Below, in pieces: positions 36,695 to 45,903 of a DNA stretch of 64,000 bases. This stretch comes from an uncultured Bacilli bacterium (GTDB lineage: Bacteria > Bacillota_I > Bacilli_A > RF39 > UBA660), in assembly GCA_934085595.1 (NCBI GenBank), contig CAKOHK010000007.1, forward strand, positions 19,972 to 83,971, given 5' to 3'. The notes beneath the pieces were generated by a model. That model was given only the letters and a program-made list of their open reading frames with translations. It was not told the DNA's origin and did no database searches. Each line of letters starts with the position of its first letter. Positions within the stretch are counted from its first letter, which is position 1. Position numbers and translations under genes: made by a program.

Positions 36695-36741
36695 AGAAAA
36701 TTAACACACCTTATAGTATAATATTTAATATAGGTGAAAAA

Positions 36742-39639
36742 ATGAAGTTTAACATAAAAAAGTTCAAAAAAAATATACCTTTCTTTATAATATCATGTAT
36801 AGTTATCATGATAATTTTAGTGTTGTCATTAATAGAAAATAATAAAACATTACCAGAAGAAGATTTAGGTAGTGGAGATGTTAATGTTAAATCACTTGTA
36901 TTAAATGAGATTATGACTTCTAATAAAGGAGCATATGTAGATGAAAAAGGTAATTTATATGATTATGTTGAAATATATAATGGAGAAGAAGAAAGCATCA
37001 ATTTAAAAGGATATGGTCTTAGTGACGAAGCAGAAGTGAAATATACATTTCCAGATGTAACTATTGAGTCTAAAGGATACATTGTAGTATTTTTAAGTGG
37101 AACAAGAGGTAACTTACATGCACCATTCAAACTTAAATCTTCTGGTTCTGAAACATTAGCACTTTTTAAACCTAATGGAAAAATAATAGATGCAGTTGAA
37201 ACAGTTAGTTTGAAAAAGAATACTGTAATGGCAAGAAATACAGAAGGAAACTGGGTAGTACAAAATACTATTACACCAGGGTTTGCAAATACAAAAGAAG
37301 GACATGAAGAGTTTATAAACTCACTTAAGAAAGAAACATCTAATCTAATAGTAAATGAAATTATGCCAAATAATAAAGGCGTATTTAAAAATAAAACTTA
37401 TAATGATTACAGTGGTTATGTAGAAATAAAAAATACATCAGATGAAACAATTAATCTTAAAGGATATAGTTTATCAGATGACGTGAATGCTATGTATAAA
37501 TGGCAATTTCCTGATATAAGTATAAAAAGTAATGAGGTATTAGTAGTATTCACATCAGGTAAAGAAAAAGAAGGAAGTGAACTACACGCATCATTTAAAT
37601 TAGCAAATAATACAGGAACTTTAATAATCGCTAGTAATGATGGAAAAATAGAAACACTTTATAATTATGAAAACATTCCATCAGGAATGGCAAATATCTA
37701 TGAAAACGGAAATTATTTACTAGGAAGCAGTATATCACCAGGATATGAAAATGGAATAGATGGTATTAAAAAGTTCCAAAAAGAATATATGGAAGTTCCA
37801 AAAGATTTAATAATTAACGAAGTAATGAACTCTAATTATGAATATCTACCTCAAAATGGAGGAGAATACTATGATTGGATAGAACTTTATAATAACTCCA
37901 AAGAAACAATTAAGCTTAGTGATTACTGTATAACAACAAATATAAATACTTTATGTAGATATAAATTAGAAGATAAAGAATTAAAATCAGGAGAATATTA
38001 TATATTAATGGCTTCTGGAGATGAAAAGCTATCAAATGATAGTTATAAACATACACCATTTAAAATATCAGATACAGAAAGTTTATATATAACAAAAGGA
38101 ACACAAATAATTGACTCACTTTTCATAGCAAACGTACCTAAAGGTTACTCATACGGAAGAAACACAAGTACTGGAGCATATTATTTTAGTAAACCAACAC
38201 CAGGAAAAAAGAATCAAAACGGATCAGAGGCAGTATCTTATAAAGTTACTTCTTCACTAAAAAGCGGAATATATAATAGCGTAGATAAAAAAGAAGTAGC
38301 ACTAAGTGGTAGTGGAAAAATATATTATACATTAGATGGATCAAATCCAACTAAATCATCAAAAGTTTACAGTAGTCCTCTTAGTATTGAGAAGACTACT
38401 GTTTTAAAAGTAAGAAGTTATGAAAACGATAAGATAGAAAGTGAAGTATCAACATATTCTTACATTATTAATGAAAATCATAAAATAAATGTTATGTCAC
38501 TTGTTATAGATCCAAAAGATTTAAATGCATTAAATACTAACGCATGGAAAGAAACTTTAAGAAAAAAATGCCATATAGATTACTTAAGTGAAACAGAAGA
38601 AGGTTTTAGTATTGATGCAGGACTTAAATTATTTGGAGGTTCAACAAGAGGCCACGCTAAAAAAAGTTATGAAATAAAGTTTCAAAAAGAGTATGGACCA
38701 GGAAGCTTAAAATATAAAGTATTTGATACAGTTAATTCAAGTGTATTTAACTCATTGGTTTTAAGAACTGGTTCTCAAGATGAAATGGGAACAGCATCTA
38801 AAAAAACATTAATAAGAGATATAGTCGGTACATCACTAGTAGATGAATATACTAATGTAGACGTACAGGCATACAAACCAGTCGCAATGTATATAAATGG
38901 AAAATATTGGGGACTATACTTTATACGTGAAAAAGTAGATGAAACATTCGTATCAAATCACTACAATGTAAAAATAAGTAAAACTGATACAGATTTACTT
39001 AGAATAGATGGACAAATTAAAAGTGGTTCAAATAAAAAATATAATAATATGATTAACTTTATAACATCTAATTCACTTGATAAAACAGAGAATTATAACA
39101 AAATTAAACAGCAAATTAATATAAAAGACTATTGTGACTTTTGGATAGCAGAAACATGGACAGCAAACAATGATATAGTAAACTGTAGATTCTTTAGTAA
39201 TCCAAATGTAGATGATGGTAAATGGCATTTTATATTTTATGATTTAGATTATGCATTTTATAATGTTAATAAAAATTATTATGAGTTTTCAACAAATCCA
39301 AGTGGTATGACAGTAAATGGTTATAGTACTGTACTACTTAGAAATATGATGAAAAGTAAAGAGTTTAGAGAAACATATTTAGAAAGACTATCATACAATT
39401 TAAACAACACATGGAAAAGTGAAAACGTTATTAAAAAAATAGACAGTGTTATAGAAGAAATTACAATAGATGAAATTAAAAGAAACTTAGATAGATGGAA
39501 TATGTCATATAAAGATTGGCAATCTAATATAAACTTCCTAAAAGACTATGCAAATAAAAGAGGAAGTTATATGAAAAGTTATGCTAAATCATATTTCAAA
39601 TTATCAAATGCAGAATACAAAAAATATTTTGGAGAATAA
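36742..39639 (+). CDS. CotH kinase family protein with three lamin-tail domains and a chitobiase-like domain
   Basis: A 965-residue membrane-anchored extracellular protein. One N-terminal helix (about 13-32) is followed by three repeated lamin-tail-type domains starting near 49, 200 and 355 (each begins with L-I/V-x-NE-I/V-M and has a KGY-LSD-type strand), a CHB_HEX_C-like domain near 523-575 (GSGKIYYTLDGSNPT), and a CotH domain near 584-944 (LFGGSTRGHAKKSYEIKF, YINGKYWGLYFIREKVDE, FIFYDLDYAF). CotH of Bacillus is an atypical kinase that phosphorylates spore coat proteins. Here it heads a tight operon with VTC and DUF4956 genes. Confidence 0.88.
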   Translation: MKFNIKKFKKNIPFFIISCIVIMIILVLSLIENNKTLPEEDLGSGDVNVKSLVLNEIMTSNKGAYVDEKGNLYDYVEIYNGEEESINLKGYGLSDEAEVKYTFPDVTIESKGYIVVFLSGTRGNLHAPFKLKSSGSETLALFKPNGKIIDAVETVSLKKNTVMARNTEGNWVVQNTITPGFANTKEGHEEFINSLKKETSNLIVNEIMPNNKGVFKNKTYNDYSGYVEIKNTSDETINLKGYSLSDDVNAMYKWQFPDISIKSNEVLVVFTSGKEKEGSELHASFKLANNTGTLIIASNDGKIETLYNYENIPSGMANIYENGNYLLGSSISPGYENGIDGIKKFQKEYMEVPKDLIINEVMNSNYEYLPQNGGEYYDWIELYNNSKETIKLSDYCITTNINTLCRYKLEDKELKSGEYYILMASGDEKLSNDSYKHTPFKISDTESLYITKGTQIIDSLFIANVPKGYSYGRNTSTGAYYFSKPTPGKKNQNGSEAVSYKVTSSLKSGIYNSVDKKEVALSGSGKIYYTLDGSNPTKSSKVYSSPLSIEKTTVLKVRSYENDKIESEVSTYSYIINENHKINVMSLVIDPKDLNALNTNAWKETLRKKCHIDYLSETEEGFSIDAGLKLFGGSTRGHAKKSYEIKFQKEYGPGSLKYKVFDTVNSSVFNSLVLRTGSQDEMGTASKKTLIRDIVGTSLVDEYTNVDVQAYKPVAMYINGKYWGLYFIREKVDETFVSNHYNVKISKTDTDLLRIDGQIKSGSNKKYNNMINFITSNSLDKTENYNKIKQQINIKDYCDFWIAETWTANNDIVNCRFFSNPNVDDGKWHFIFYDLDYAFYNVNKNYYEFSTNPSGMTVNGYSTVLLRNMMKSKEFRETYLERLSYNLNNTWKSENVIKKIDSVIEEITIDEIKRNLDRWNMSYKDWQSNINFLKDYANKRGSYMKSYAKSYFKLSNAEYKKYFGE

Positions 39640-39641
39640 TT

Positions 39642-40328
39642 ATGAAGAAATATAAATATAGACACGAAATCAAATATAAAATATCAAATAGCGCTGCTGA
39701 AGTATTAAAACATAAATTATCTCTTATAATGAGTAAAGATAAAAACGCATATTATTCTGATGGTTCATATGATATTAAAAGTTTATATTTTGATGATATA
39801 GATTCAACATCATATTATGAAAAGTTAGATGGAGTATTATATAGAAAGAAATATAGAATAAGAATATATAATGATGATGATTCATTTATAAGATTAGAGA
39901 AAAAAATGAAACATAATAATATGACAGCTAAAGAGCAGATATTGATTTCAAAAGAAATATATAGTAAAATACTAAATGGTAATATAGGAAGTATAGAAGA
40001 AACTAATGATTTACTTGGAGAATTTATAAGAGACTATAAAAATAGAGCTCTTATGCCATCTATAATAGTTAAATATAATAGAGTTACTTTTGTTTATCCA
40101 GTAAGTGATGTTAGAATTACATTTGATTCTAATATTAAAAGTGGAATGTATAATTATGATTTATTTAATAAAGATGGAACATTATATGATGTTAATGAAA
40201 AAGGTAAACAAGTATTAGAAGTAAAATTTAATGAAGTATTACCACTGCATATATCAAATATATTATCTGATATACCAGTATGTAGGGAAGCAGTTAGTAA
40301 GTTTGCAATATGTAGAAGTATTAAGTAA
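39642..40328 (+). CDS. VTC domain protein (polyphosphate polymerase-like)
   Basis: A 228-residue protein matching the catalytic tunnel domain of the yeast vacuolar transporter chaperone. Visible are the basic/acidic strand pairs: YRHEIKYKI at the start, YRKKYRIRIY near 67-76, RLEKK near 86, VLEVKFNEVLP near 188 and SKFAICRS at the end. In yeast Vtc4 these line a tunnel that makes polyphosphate from ATP. The bacterial members are frequently next to CotH and DUF4956 genes. It begins two bases after cotH. Confidence 0.85.
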   Translation: MKKYKYRHEIKYKISNSAAEVLKHKLSLIMSKDKNAYYSDGSYDIKSLYFDDIDSTSYYEKLDGVLYRKKYRIRIYNDDDSFIRLEKKMKHNNMTAKEQILISKEIYSKILNGNIGSIEETNDLLGEFIRDYKNRALMPSIIVKYNRVTFVYPVSDVRITFDSNIKSGMYNYDLFNKDGTLYDVNEKGKQVLEVKFNEVLPLHISNILSDIPVCREAVSKFAICRSIK

Positions 40329-40340
40329 GGAAGTGAAAAT

Positions 40341-41030
40341 ATGTATTTATTAAGTATTAAGGATATCATAAAAAAATCAGTTTTAGAAAATTTTACAGGA
40401 ACAATTAGTTCAGTTGATATGTTATTATCGCTAATAGTAGCATTTGTAATTGGACTTATAATTATATATGTATATAGAAAGACATATACAGGAGTGGTTT
40501 ATTCAAAATCATTTTCACTATGTATATTAATGTTATCTATGGTAACAGCTATGATAATTAGAACAATTAGTTCAAACATAGCATTATCTTTAGGTATGGT
40601 TGGTGCTTTATCAATCGTAAGATTTAGAACAGCTGTAAAAGAACCAGTTGATACAGGATTTATGTTCTGGGGAATATCAGCAGGAATTATGGCAGGAGCA
40701 GGACTATACTTGCCAGCAATCGTAGCGTCTTTAGGAATTGGAGTATTATATTTCTTAACATACTTATCAGGATTTAAAGTAGCTAACAGATATTTATTAG
40801 TATTAAAGTATGATATTGATGCTCATGAAGATGTATTAAAAAAATTAAAATCACTAAAGAAATATAAAATTAGAAGCAAATCTATATATAATAATGTAGC
40901 AGAATTATCTATAGAACTAGATATAAAAGATGATAATAATATGGGTTCTAAAATAGTAGATTCATTTGCAAGCATTAATGGGGTTACTAGTTCAAGTTTA
41001 GTATCTTATCAAAATGATTTTGGAGATTAA
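40341..41030 (+). CDS. DUF4956 membrane protein
   Basis: A 229-residue protein with four helices (about 25-48, 58-78, 82-100, 115-140) and a cytoplasmic alpha/beta C-terminal domain. The LGMVGALSIVRFRTAVKEPVDTGFMFWGISAGI-type stretch (about 83-115; only key parts RFRTAVKEP and FMFWG cited) is the DUF4956 hallmark. Known companions are VTC-domain proteins, so it may be the membrane channel or anchor for the polymer made by VTC; this is inference. Confidence 0.88.
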   Translation: MYLLSIKDIIKKSVLENFTGTISSVDMLLSLIVAFVIGLIIIYVYRKTYTGVVYSKSFSLCILMLSMVTAMIIRTISSNIALSLGMVGALSIVRFRTAVKEPVDTGFMFWGISAGIMAGAGLYLPAIVASLGIGVLYFLTYLSGFKVANRYLLVLKYDIDAHEDVLKKLKSLKKYKIRSKSIYNNVAELSIELDIKDDNNMGSKIVDSFASINGVTSSSLVSYQNDFGD

Positions 41031-41032
41031 CA

Positions 41033-42394
41033 ATGACTAGGAAGCTTAAAATAACTCCTGTATTAATATTTATAAATATATTGGTTATTCTAGTAATAAT
41101 CAGTTTTTACATGGTAAGAATGTATAAATATTATAAATTAGAAAACACATCTAGTGATGAAAACACAAAAGTAACACTATACGATGAAATATTAAAACAT
41201 CAAAGTCTAGTAGACCAAACAAAAGGACTTGTATATGATGAAAAAAATAATATATATAGATACATCGGAAATATAGATGATAACTATATAAAATATAATG
41301 GAATGTTATTTAGAATAGTTGAAATAGATAACTTTAATAATATTAAGATTGTATCAGAAAATAATGTAACATTAATGTACAATTCTAATTCTACATTTGA
41401 TAAATCATTTGTTAATAAGTGGTTAAATAAAACAGACAAAAAATATAGTGGAGTATTTGAAAATAATTTATATGATACTTCATCACTAGAAAATACAGCA
41501 TCTTGTTCTGATATAATTGATGATTTAACTAAAATAACATGCTCAAGTGTTGATACTAATAATAAAATATCATTACTTTCGCTATACGATTATAGTGCTT
41601 CAGGTGGAAAACAAAGTTACTTAAATAATAAAGAAACATATTATTTAAGCACTACATCATCAAAAAATGTTGGATATTATGTAACTTCTACTGGAGATAT
41701 AGGACTTAATGATAATAAAGTTTTAGGTGTAAGACCGGTATTAACATTAAATGGAAGTTTAGAATTACTAGAAGGAAAAGGAACAAAAGATAATCCATAT
41801 ATAATAGAAAAACACGATGTTAAAAATATAAAAGACGCATATATTGGAAGTTATATAAAAATTAAAAATGATAGTTATAGAATAATAAACATTGAAAATG
41901 ATAAAATAAAAGTTATAAAAGATAGTATTATAACAGATGAAAATAATAAAGGAGTATTAAAAGCATTCAGTAGTAAATCGAATGTTTATGCTGTTGATAA
42001 AAACTCTCTAGGATATTATCTTAATAATGACTACTATAATACTTTAAATAAGAATCTAATAGTAAAAAGTGATTTTTACGTTGGTTCATATTTAAGTACA
42101 AATTTAGATTATACATCTATGTATAGTAAAAAAATCAATACATATGTAGCTCTACCATCATTATCTGATATGTTTATAAATGATGTAGAAAATATATTCT
42201 TATTAAATCCATCTTATGAAAATAATCAAACTATATATACTATTAATAATACTAAAAATATATACAAAGATTTAATAACAAATACTCATAATATAAGACC
42301 AGTATTTTATATTAAAAAAGATAATGATATAGTAAGCGGGACAGGAACTAAAATAGATCCATATGTAATAAGTGAGGTACAAAATGAAAAATAA
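41033..42394 (+). CDS. Membrane-anchored two-repeat extracellular protein (DUF6273-like)
   Basis: A 453-residue protein with one N-terminal helix (about 9-28) and two similar extracellular units. Unit 1 (about 60-265) and unit 2 (about 265-450) each open with a YIG-x-YIK...RI-IE/N segment and end with a RPV-L/F strand followed by G-GTK-PY-I (GKGTKDNPYII and GTGTKIDPYVI). This repeat style is seen in DUF6273-type surface proteins. Function unknown. It lies two bases after DUF4956 and overlaps the glycosidase gene by 11. Confidence 0.6.
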   Translation: MTRKLKITPVLIFINILVILVIISFYMVRMYKYYKLENTSSDENTKVTLYDEILKHQSLVDQTKGLVYDEKNNIYRYIGNIDDNYIKYNGMLFRIVEIDNFNNIKIVSENNVTLMYNSNSTFDKSFVNKWLNKTDKKYSGVFENNLYDTSSLENTASCSDIIDDLTKITCSSVDTNNKISLLSLYDYSASGGKQSYLNNKETYYLSTTSSKNVGYYVTSTGDIGLNDNKVLGVRPVLTLNGSLELLEGKGTKDNPYIIEKHDVKNIKDAYIGSYIKIKNDSYRIINIENDKIKVIKDSIITDENNKGVLKAFSSKSNVYAVDKNSLGYYLNNDYYNTLNKNLIVKSDFYVGSYLSTNLDYTSMYSKKINTYVALPSLSDMFINDVENIFLLNPSYENNQTIYTINNTKNIYKDLITNTHNIRPVFYIKKDNDIVSGTGTKIDPYVISEVQNEK

Positions 42395-43418
42395 GAAAGA
42401 GAAAAACACACTTAGTATTTTACTAATTATTATAGACGTACTAGCATTATTTACATTCTTTATAGTATACGGACCTTTTGATACATTTAGAAATTGGTTT
42501 ATCCCAACATCAATGACTACAATGACACATAGATATTTTGCACACACATTATATGATGATGAAACAATTGATAAAACACTTGATAATAATAAAGTAGTTG
42601 AACCAGATAATGGGACAGATATATCAAAAATAAATCTAGCACCAATAGTTGATACTGGTGAATATGAATCAATATATGAAGAGCAAATATTAAAGAAAGA
42701 TAATGATAATGATTTATATAAAATTGTTGATTTAGAAGGCGATGGGTACAAAGGATATATGATAGTTGTATATGACCCATCAAAATTACAACTAGTGTTT
42801 AGTCAAAAATATAGAAAAGGTGGAGAATATTTATCAAAAATGGCTGAAAATAATAATGCAGTAGTAGCAATAAATGCATCAGGAGTATCACATGCTGGAA
42901 ATAATAGAGTAACTGGAACAGCTATAAAAGATGGAAAAGTATTTGATACAGGTAACAAAATAAATAAAGGCGGAGGTCTAATAGGTTTCACAAAAGATAA
43001 TATATTAATGTTAACAAAAGATTCACCAGCCAAAGCAATCGAAGCTGGTATGGATAGAGCAGTAGAGTTTGGACCATTCTTAATAGTTAATGGAGTAGAA
43101 TCTAAGTTCAAAGGTAATGGAGGATGGGGAATTGCTAATAGAACAGCAATAGGCCAAAGACAAGATGGTATTGTTTTATTAGTTGTAATAGACGGAAGAA
43201 GTGCAACATCTAAAGGTATTTCAATCGTAGGACTTAAGGATATATTTGTAAAATACAAAGCATACAACGCAGCTAATCTAGATGGAGGCGGCTCTTCAGC
43301 AATGTATGCAAATGGTAAACTCTTAAATAATCCAGTAGGATACGGTTACAAAGGAGAAAGATATTTACCTAACGCATGGATGATTATTCCAGAAAGTACT
43401 CAAGTAAAGGAGAATTAA
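42384..43418 (+). CDS. Phosphodiester glycosidase (NAGPA/DUF2233) family exported protein
   Basis: A 344-residue protein with an N-terminal signal anchor (about 10-32) and a DUF2233/NAGPA domain (about 140-340). The motifs NASGVSHAGNN, FTKDNILML, NRTAIGQR and the glycine-rich NLDGGGSSAMYANG are diagnostic. The mammalian relative removes GlcNAc from a GlcNAc-phosphodiester; bacterial ones act on exopolymers. Placing it in an operon with kinase- and polyphosphate-like proteins hints at a phosphodiester-linked glycan. The ATG at 42384 follows GAGG. Confidence 0.88.
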   Translation: MKNKKEKNTLSILLIIIDVLALFTFFIVYGPFDTFRNWFIPTSMTTMTHRYFAHTLYDDETIDKTLDNNKVVEPDNGTDISKINLAPIVDTGEYESIYEEQILKKDNDNDLYKIVDLEGDGYKGYMIVVYDPSKLQLVFSQKYRKGGEYLSKMAENNNAVVAINASGVSHAGNNRVTGTAIKDGKVFDTGNKINKGGGLIGFTKDNILMLTKDSPAKAIEAGMDRAVEFGPFLIVNGVESKFKGNGGWGIANRTAIGQRQDGIVLLVVIDGRSATSKGISIVGLKDIFVKYKAYNAANLDGGGSSAMYANGKLLNNPVGYGYKGERYLPNAWMIIPESTQVKEN

Positions 43419-43419
43419 T

Positions 43420-43995
43420 ATGAATAATGAATTAATTGTTAAAGAAAGAAAACCAAATATTTACTTAATATGTGGAAAAGCAAGACATGGAAAAGATACA
43501 TTCTCTGGCTTTTTAAAAGAAACATATGAAGCAAATGAAAAAAAAGCAATAATAACACACCTATCAAAGTACATAAAGTATTACGCCATGGAAATGACAG
43601 GATGGGATTTAAGTGATGAAACAAAGCCTAGAGAGTTACTTCAAAAACTAGGAACAGATGTAATAAGACAAAAATTAGGAAAAGAAAAACTATTTATTGA
43701 AAGAATGCTTGAAGATATAGACATATTCTCATGCTTCTATGACGCTATTATTATAAGTGATGTAAGATTCGAATTAGAAATAAATATGATAAAAGAAAAG
43801 TTTAAAGACGCAAAAATAATTCATATTATAAGACCTGATTTTGACAATGGATTAACAGAAGAACAAAAGAAACATCCTACAGAAACAAACTTAGATGGAT
43901 TTAATGGTTATACAGACGAAGTTATTAACACTACGCTTGATAATTTAAAAGAAGATGCTAAAAAAATATACACAAAATATGAAAGTGAGGTATAA
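43420..43995 (+). CDS. Deoxynucleoside monophosphate kinase-like P-loop protein
   Basis: A 191-residue P-loop kinase with Walker A near residues 19-26 (GKARHGKDTF), the lid/substrate helices, and IIISDVRFELEINMIK near 107-122. The pattern GKxxHGKDT with DVRF resembles T4 gp1-type dNMP kinases and related adenylate-kinase-like proteins. The substrate is uncertain. It starts one base after the glycosidase stop, linking it to the upstream operon and to pgk two bases on. Confidence 0.7.
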   Translation: MNNELIVKERKPNIYLICGKARHGKDTFSGFLKETYEANEKKAIITHLSKYIKYYAMEMTGWDLSDETKPRELLQKLGTDVIRQKLGKEKLFIERMLEDIDIFSCFYDAIIISDVRFELEINMIKEKFKDAKIIHIIRPDFDNGLTEEQKKHPTETNLDGFNGYTDEVINTTLDNLKEDAKKIYTKYESEV

Positions 43996-43997
43996 AA

Positions 43998-45137
43998 ATG
44001 ATTAGTATTGATAAAATTGATGTAAAGAATAAAAAAGTAATAGTTAGAGTAGACTATAACTGTCAAATAGAAAATGATGAAGTGGTTGATGATAGTAGAA
44101 TTAAAGCAAGTCTTGAAACTATTAATTATTTAATTAAAAATGAAGCTAAAATTATATTATTATCACACCTAAAACGTATTAAAAAAGAAGAAGACAAAAT
44201 AAGATACACACTAGAGCCTGCAGCTAAATGTTTATCTAAATATGTTACATCTTCAGTATTATTTGTACCTAAAACTAGAGGTAAAGAAGTTGAAGAAGCA
44301 ATAGCAAACATGAAAAATGGTGAAATTGTTATGCTTGAAAATACAAGATTTGAAGATTTAGATGGAAATAAAGAATCTTCATGTGATGAAGAATTATCAA
44401 AATATTGGAGTACACTTGGAGATATTTTTGTATTAGATGCATTTGCAAGTTCGCATAGAAATCATGCTTCAACTTATGGAATAAGTAAATATATACCATC
44501 ATATGCAGGAATATTAATATTAAGAGAAAAAGAATTATTAGATAAAGTTTTAGATGAAAAGAATAAAACACTAATAATGGGCGGAAGTAAAGTAAAAGAT
44601 AAAATAGGAGTTATTGACAACTTATTAACATCTTGTGACAAACTTTTAATAGGAGGAGCTATGTCATTTACATTCTTAAAAGCAAAAGGCTATGATGTCA
44701 GTAACTATGAAAAAGAATATGTTGACTATGCAAAAAAAGTTTTAAACGAATATGGTGAAAAAATAATATTACCAGTAGATTTTATAACAGAAACAAAAGA
44801 AATAAAAATAGAAGACTTTAAAAATACTGATAATGGATATGATATCGGAAAAGAAACAATAAAACTATTTATTAACAATCTAAAAGACTCAAAATTAATT
44901 TTATGGAATGGCCCTCTTGGAAAATATGAAGAACAAGATTATGAATATGGTACAAGAGAAGTAATGGAATATTTACATAAACATAAAAAAGATGAAACAA
45001 TACTAGCCGGTGGAGATATATTAACATCAAGTGGAATGTTTAAATTAACATTTCCTAACATTTCAACTGGAGGAGGAGCTACTTTAGAATATTTAAGTGG
45101 ACAAGAGTTTGATACATTTAAAAATCTAAAAAACTAA
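43998..45137 (+). CDS. pgk: Phosphoglycerate kinase, divergent
   Basis: A 379-residue PGK making ATP from 1,3-bisphosphoglycerate. The N-terminal signature is VRVDYNCQ (usually RVDFNVP), LLSHLKR, VMLENTRFED and DAFASSHRNHAS are recognisable, as are MGGSKVKDK and NGPLGKYE. The nucleotide loop near the end reads AGGDILTSSG where typical enzymes have GGGDS. It is about 15 residues shorter than usual. All this suggests a fast-evolving but intact enzyme. No second pgk is in the window. Followed by tpiA after 28 bases. Confidence 0.9.
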   Translation: MISIDKIDVKNKKVIVRVDYNCQIENDEVVDDSRIKASLETINYLIKNEAKIILLSHLKRIKKEEDKIRYTLEPAAKCLSKYVTSSVLFVPKTRGKEVEEAIANMKNGEIVMLENTRFEDLDGNKESSCDEELSKYWSTLGDIFVLDAFASSHRNHASTYGISKYIPSYAGILILREKELLDKVLDEKNKTLIMGGSKVKDKIGVIDNLLTSCDKLLIGGAMSFTFLKAKGYDVSNYEKEYVDYAKKVLNEYGEKIILPVDFITETKEIKIEDFKNTDNGYDIGKETIKLFINNLKDSKLILWNGPLGKYEEQDYEYGTREVMEYLHKHKKDETILAGGDILTSSGMFKLTFPNISTGGGATLEYLSGQEFDTFKNLKN

Positions 45138-45165
45138 AGCACATATAAATAAAGAAAGGCGAAAT

Positions 45166-45870
45166 ATGAAAAAGATAATATTAAATCAAAAAAGTTATTT
45201 AAGCTATGATGAAATGACTAATTTTATAAAGCAATATGAAAAATTAGATAAAACTAAATATGATTTTATATTATTTCCACCAGTAGTATATCTTTCATTA
45301 TTTAAAGACAAACCATATAAAGTAGGAACTCAAAACTTCTTTTCATACAATTATGGATCTTTCACAGGTGAAATCTCATTAGAACAATTAAAATCAATGA
45401 ATATTAAATATACTTTAGTATCTCATCCAGAAAGAAAAAAGATAATTGGAGAAACATATGAAATAGCAAAAGAAAAACTATATAAATCATTAAGTTCAAA
45501 GTTTAATACAATTCTTTTTATAGGAGAGCTATCTAAAATGAAAAATCCAATTTCTTACATAAAAAAAGAATTAAATTATTATTTAAGAGATATCGAAGAG
45601 AATAACATAAAATATCTTTCTATTTGTTATGAACCATATATAATGGGCGCATCTACTGAAATAAAAGATTATAACAAACTTAAAAAGATTATAGATTTTA
45701 TAAAAGAATATATTAATAAAAAGTATGATGAAAATATAAATGTATTCTACGCAGGAAGCGTAACAAAAGAAAACGCAAAAGAAATATTAGAAATAACAAA
45801 TGGTATTTTGTTAGGAAAGGCATCAACTTCTATAGATACCCTTAAAGAGGTAATAAAAGAATTAAAGTAA
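45166..45870 (+). CDS. tpiA: Triosephosphate isomerase, divergent
   Basis: A 234-residue TIM barrel. Substrate Asn7 and Lys9 (LNQKS), catalytic His87 and catalytic Glu156 (CYEPYIMG) are present. However the usual GHSERR motif is SHPERKK, so the Ser next to the His is Pro. Phosphate-binding glycines are partly replaced (YAGSV for YGGSV, LLGKAS for LVGGAS). It is about 15 residues shorter than common TPI. Catalysis is plausible; the changes deserve testing. It ends the pgk unit; a hairpin follows. Confidence 0.85.
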   Translation: MKKIILNQKSYLSYDEMTNFIKQYEKLDKTKYDFILFPPVVYLSLFKDKPYKVGTQNFFSYNYGSFTGEISLEQLKSMNIKYTLVSHPERKKIIGETYEIAKEKLYKSLSSKFNTILFIGELSKMKNPISYIKKELNYYLRDIEENNIKYLSICYEPYIMGASTEIKDYNKLKKIIDFIKEYINKKYDENINVFYAGSVTKENAKEILEITNGILLGKASTSIDTLKEVIKELK

Positions 45871-45903
45871 CTTTAACGACAAAAAACTATACTTTTAGAC
45901 ATA

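Noticed and set aside
42803..43267. Long minus-strand open frame opposite the phosphodiester glycosidase
   Set aside because: Pro/Ser/Leu-rich shadow of a well-conserved plus-strand gene; no site or promoter.
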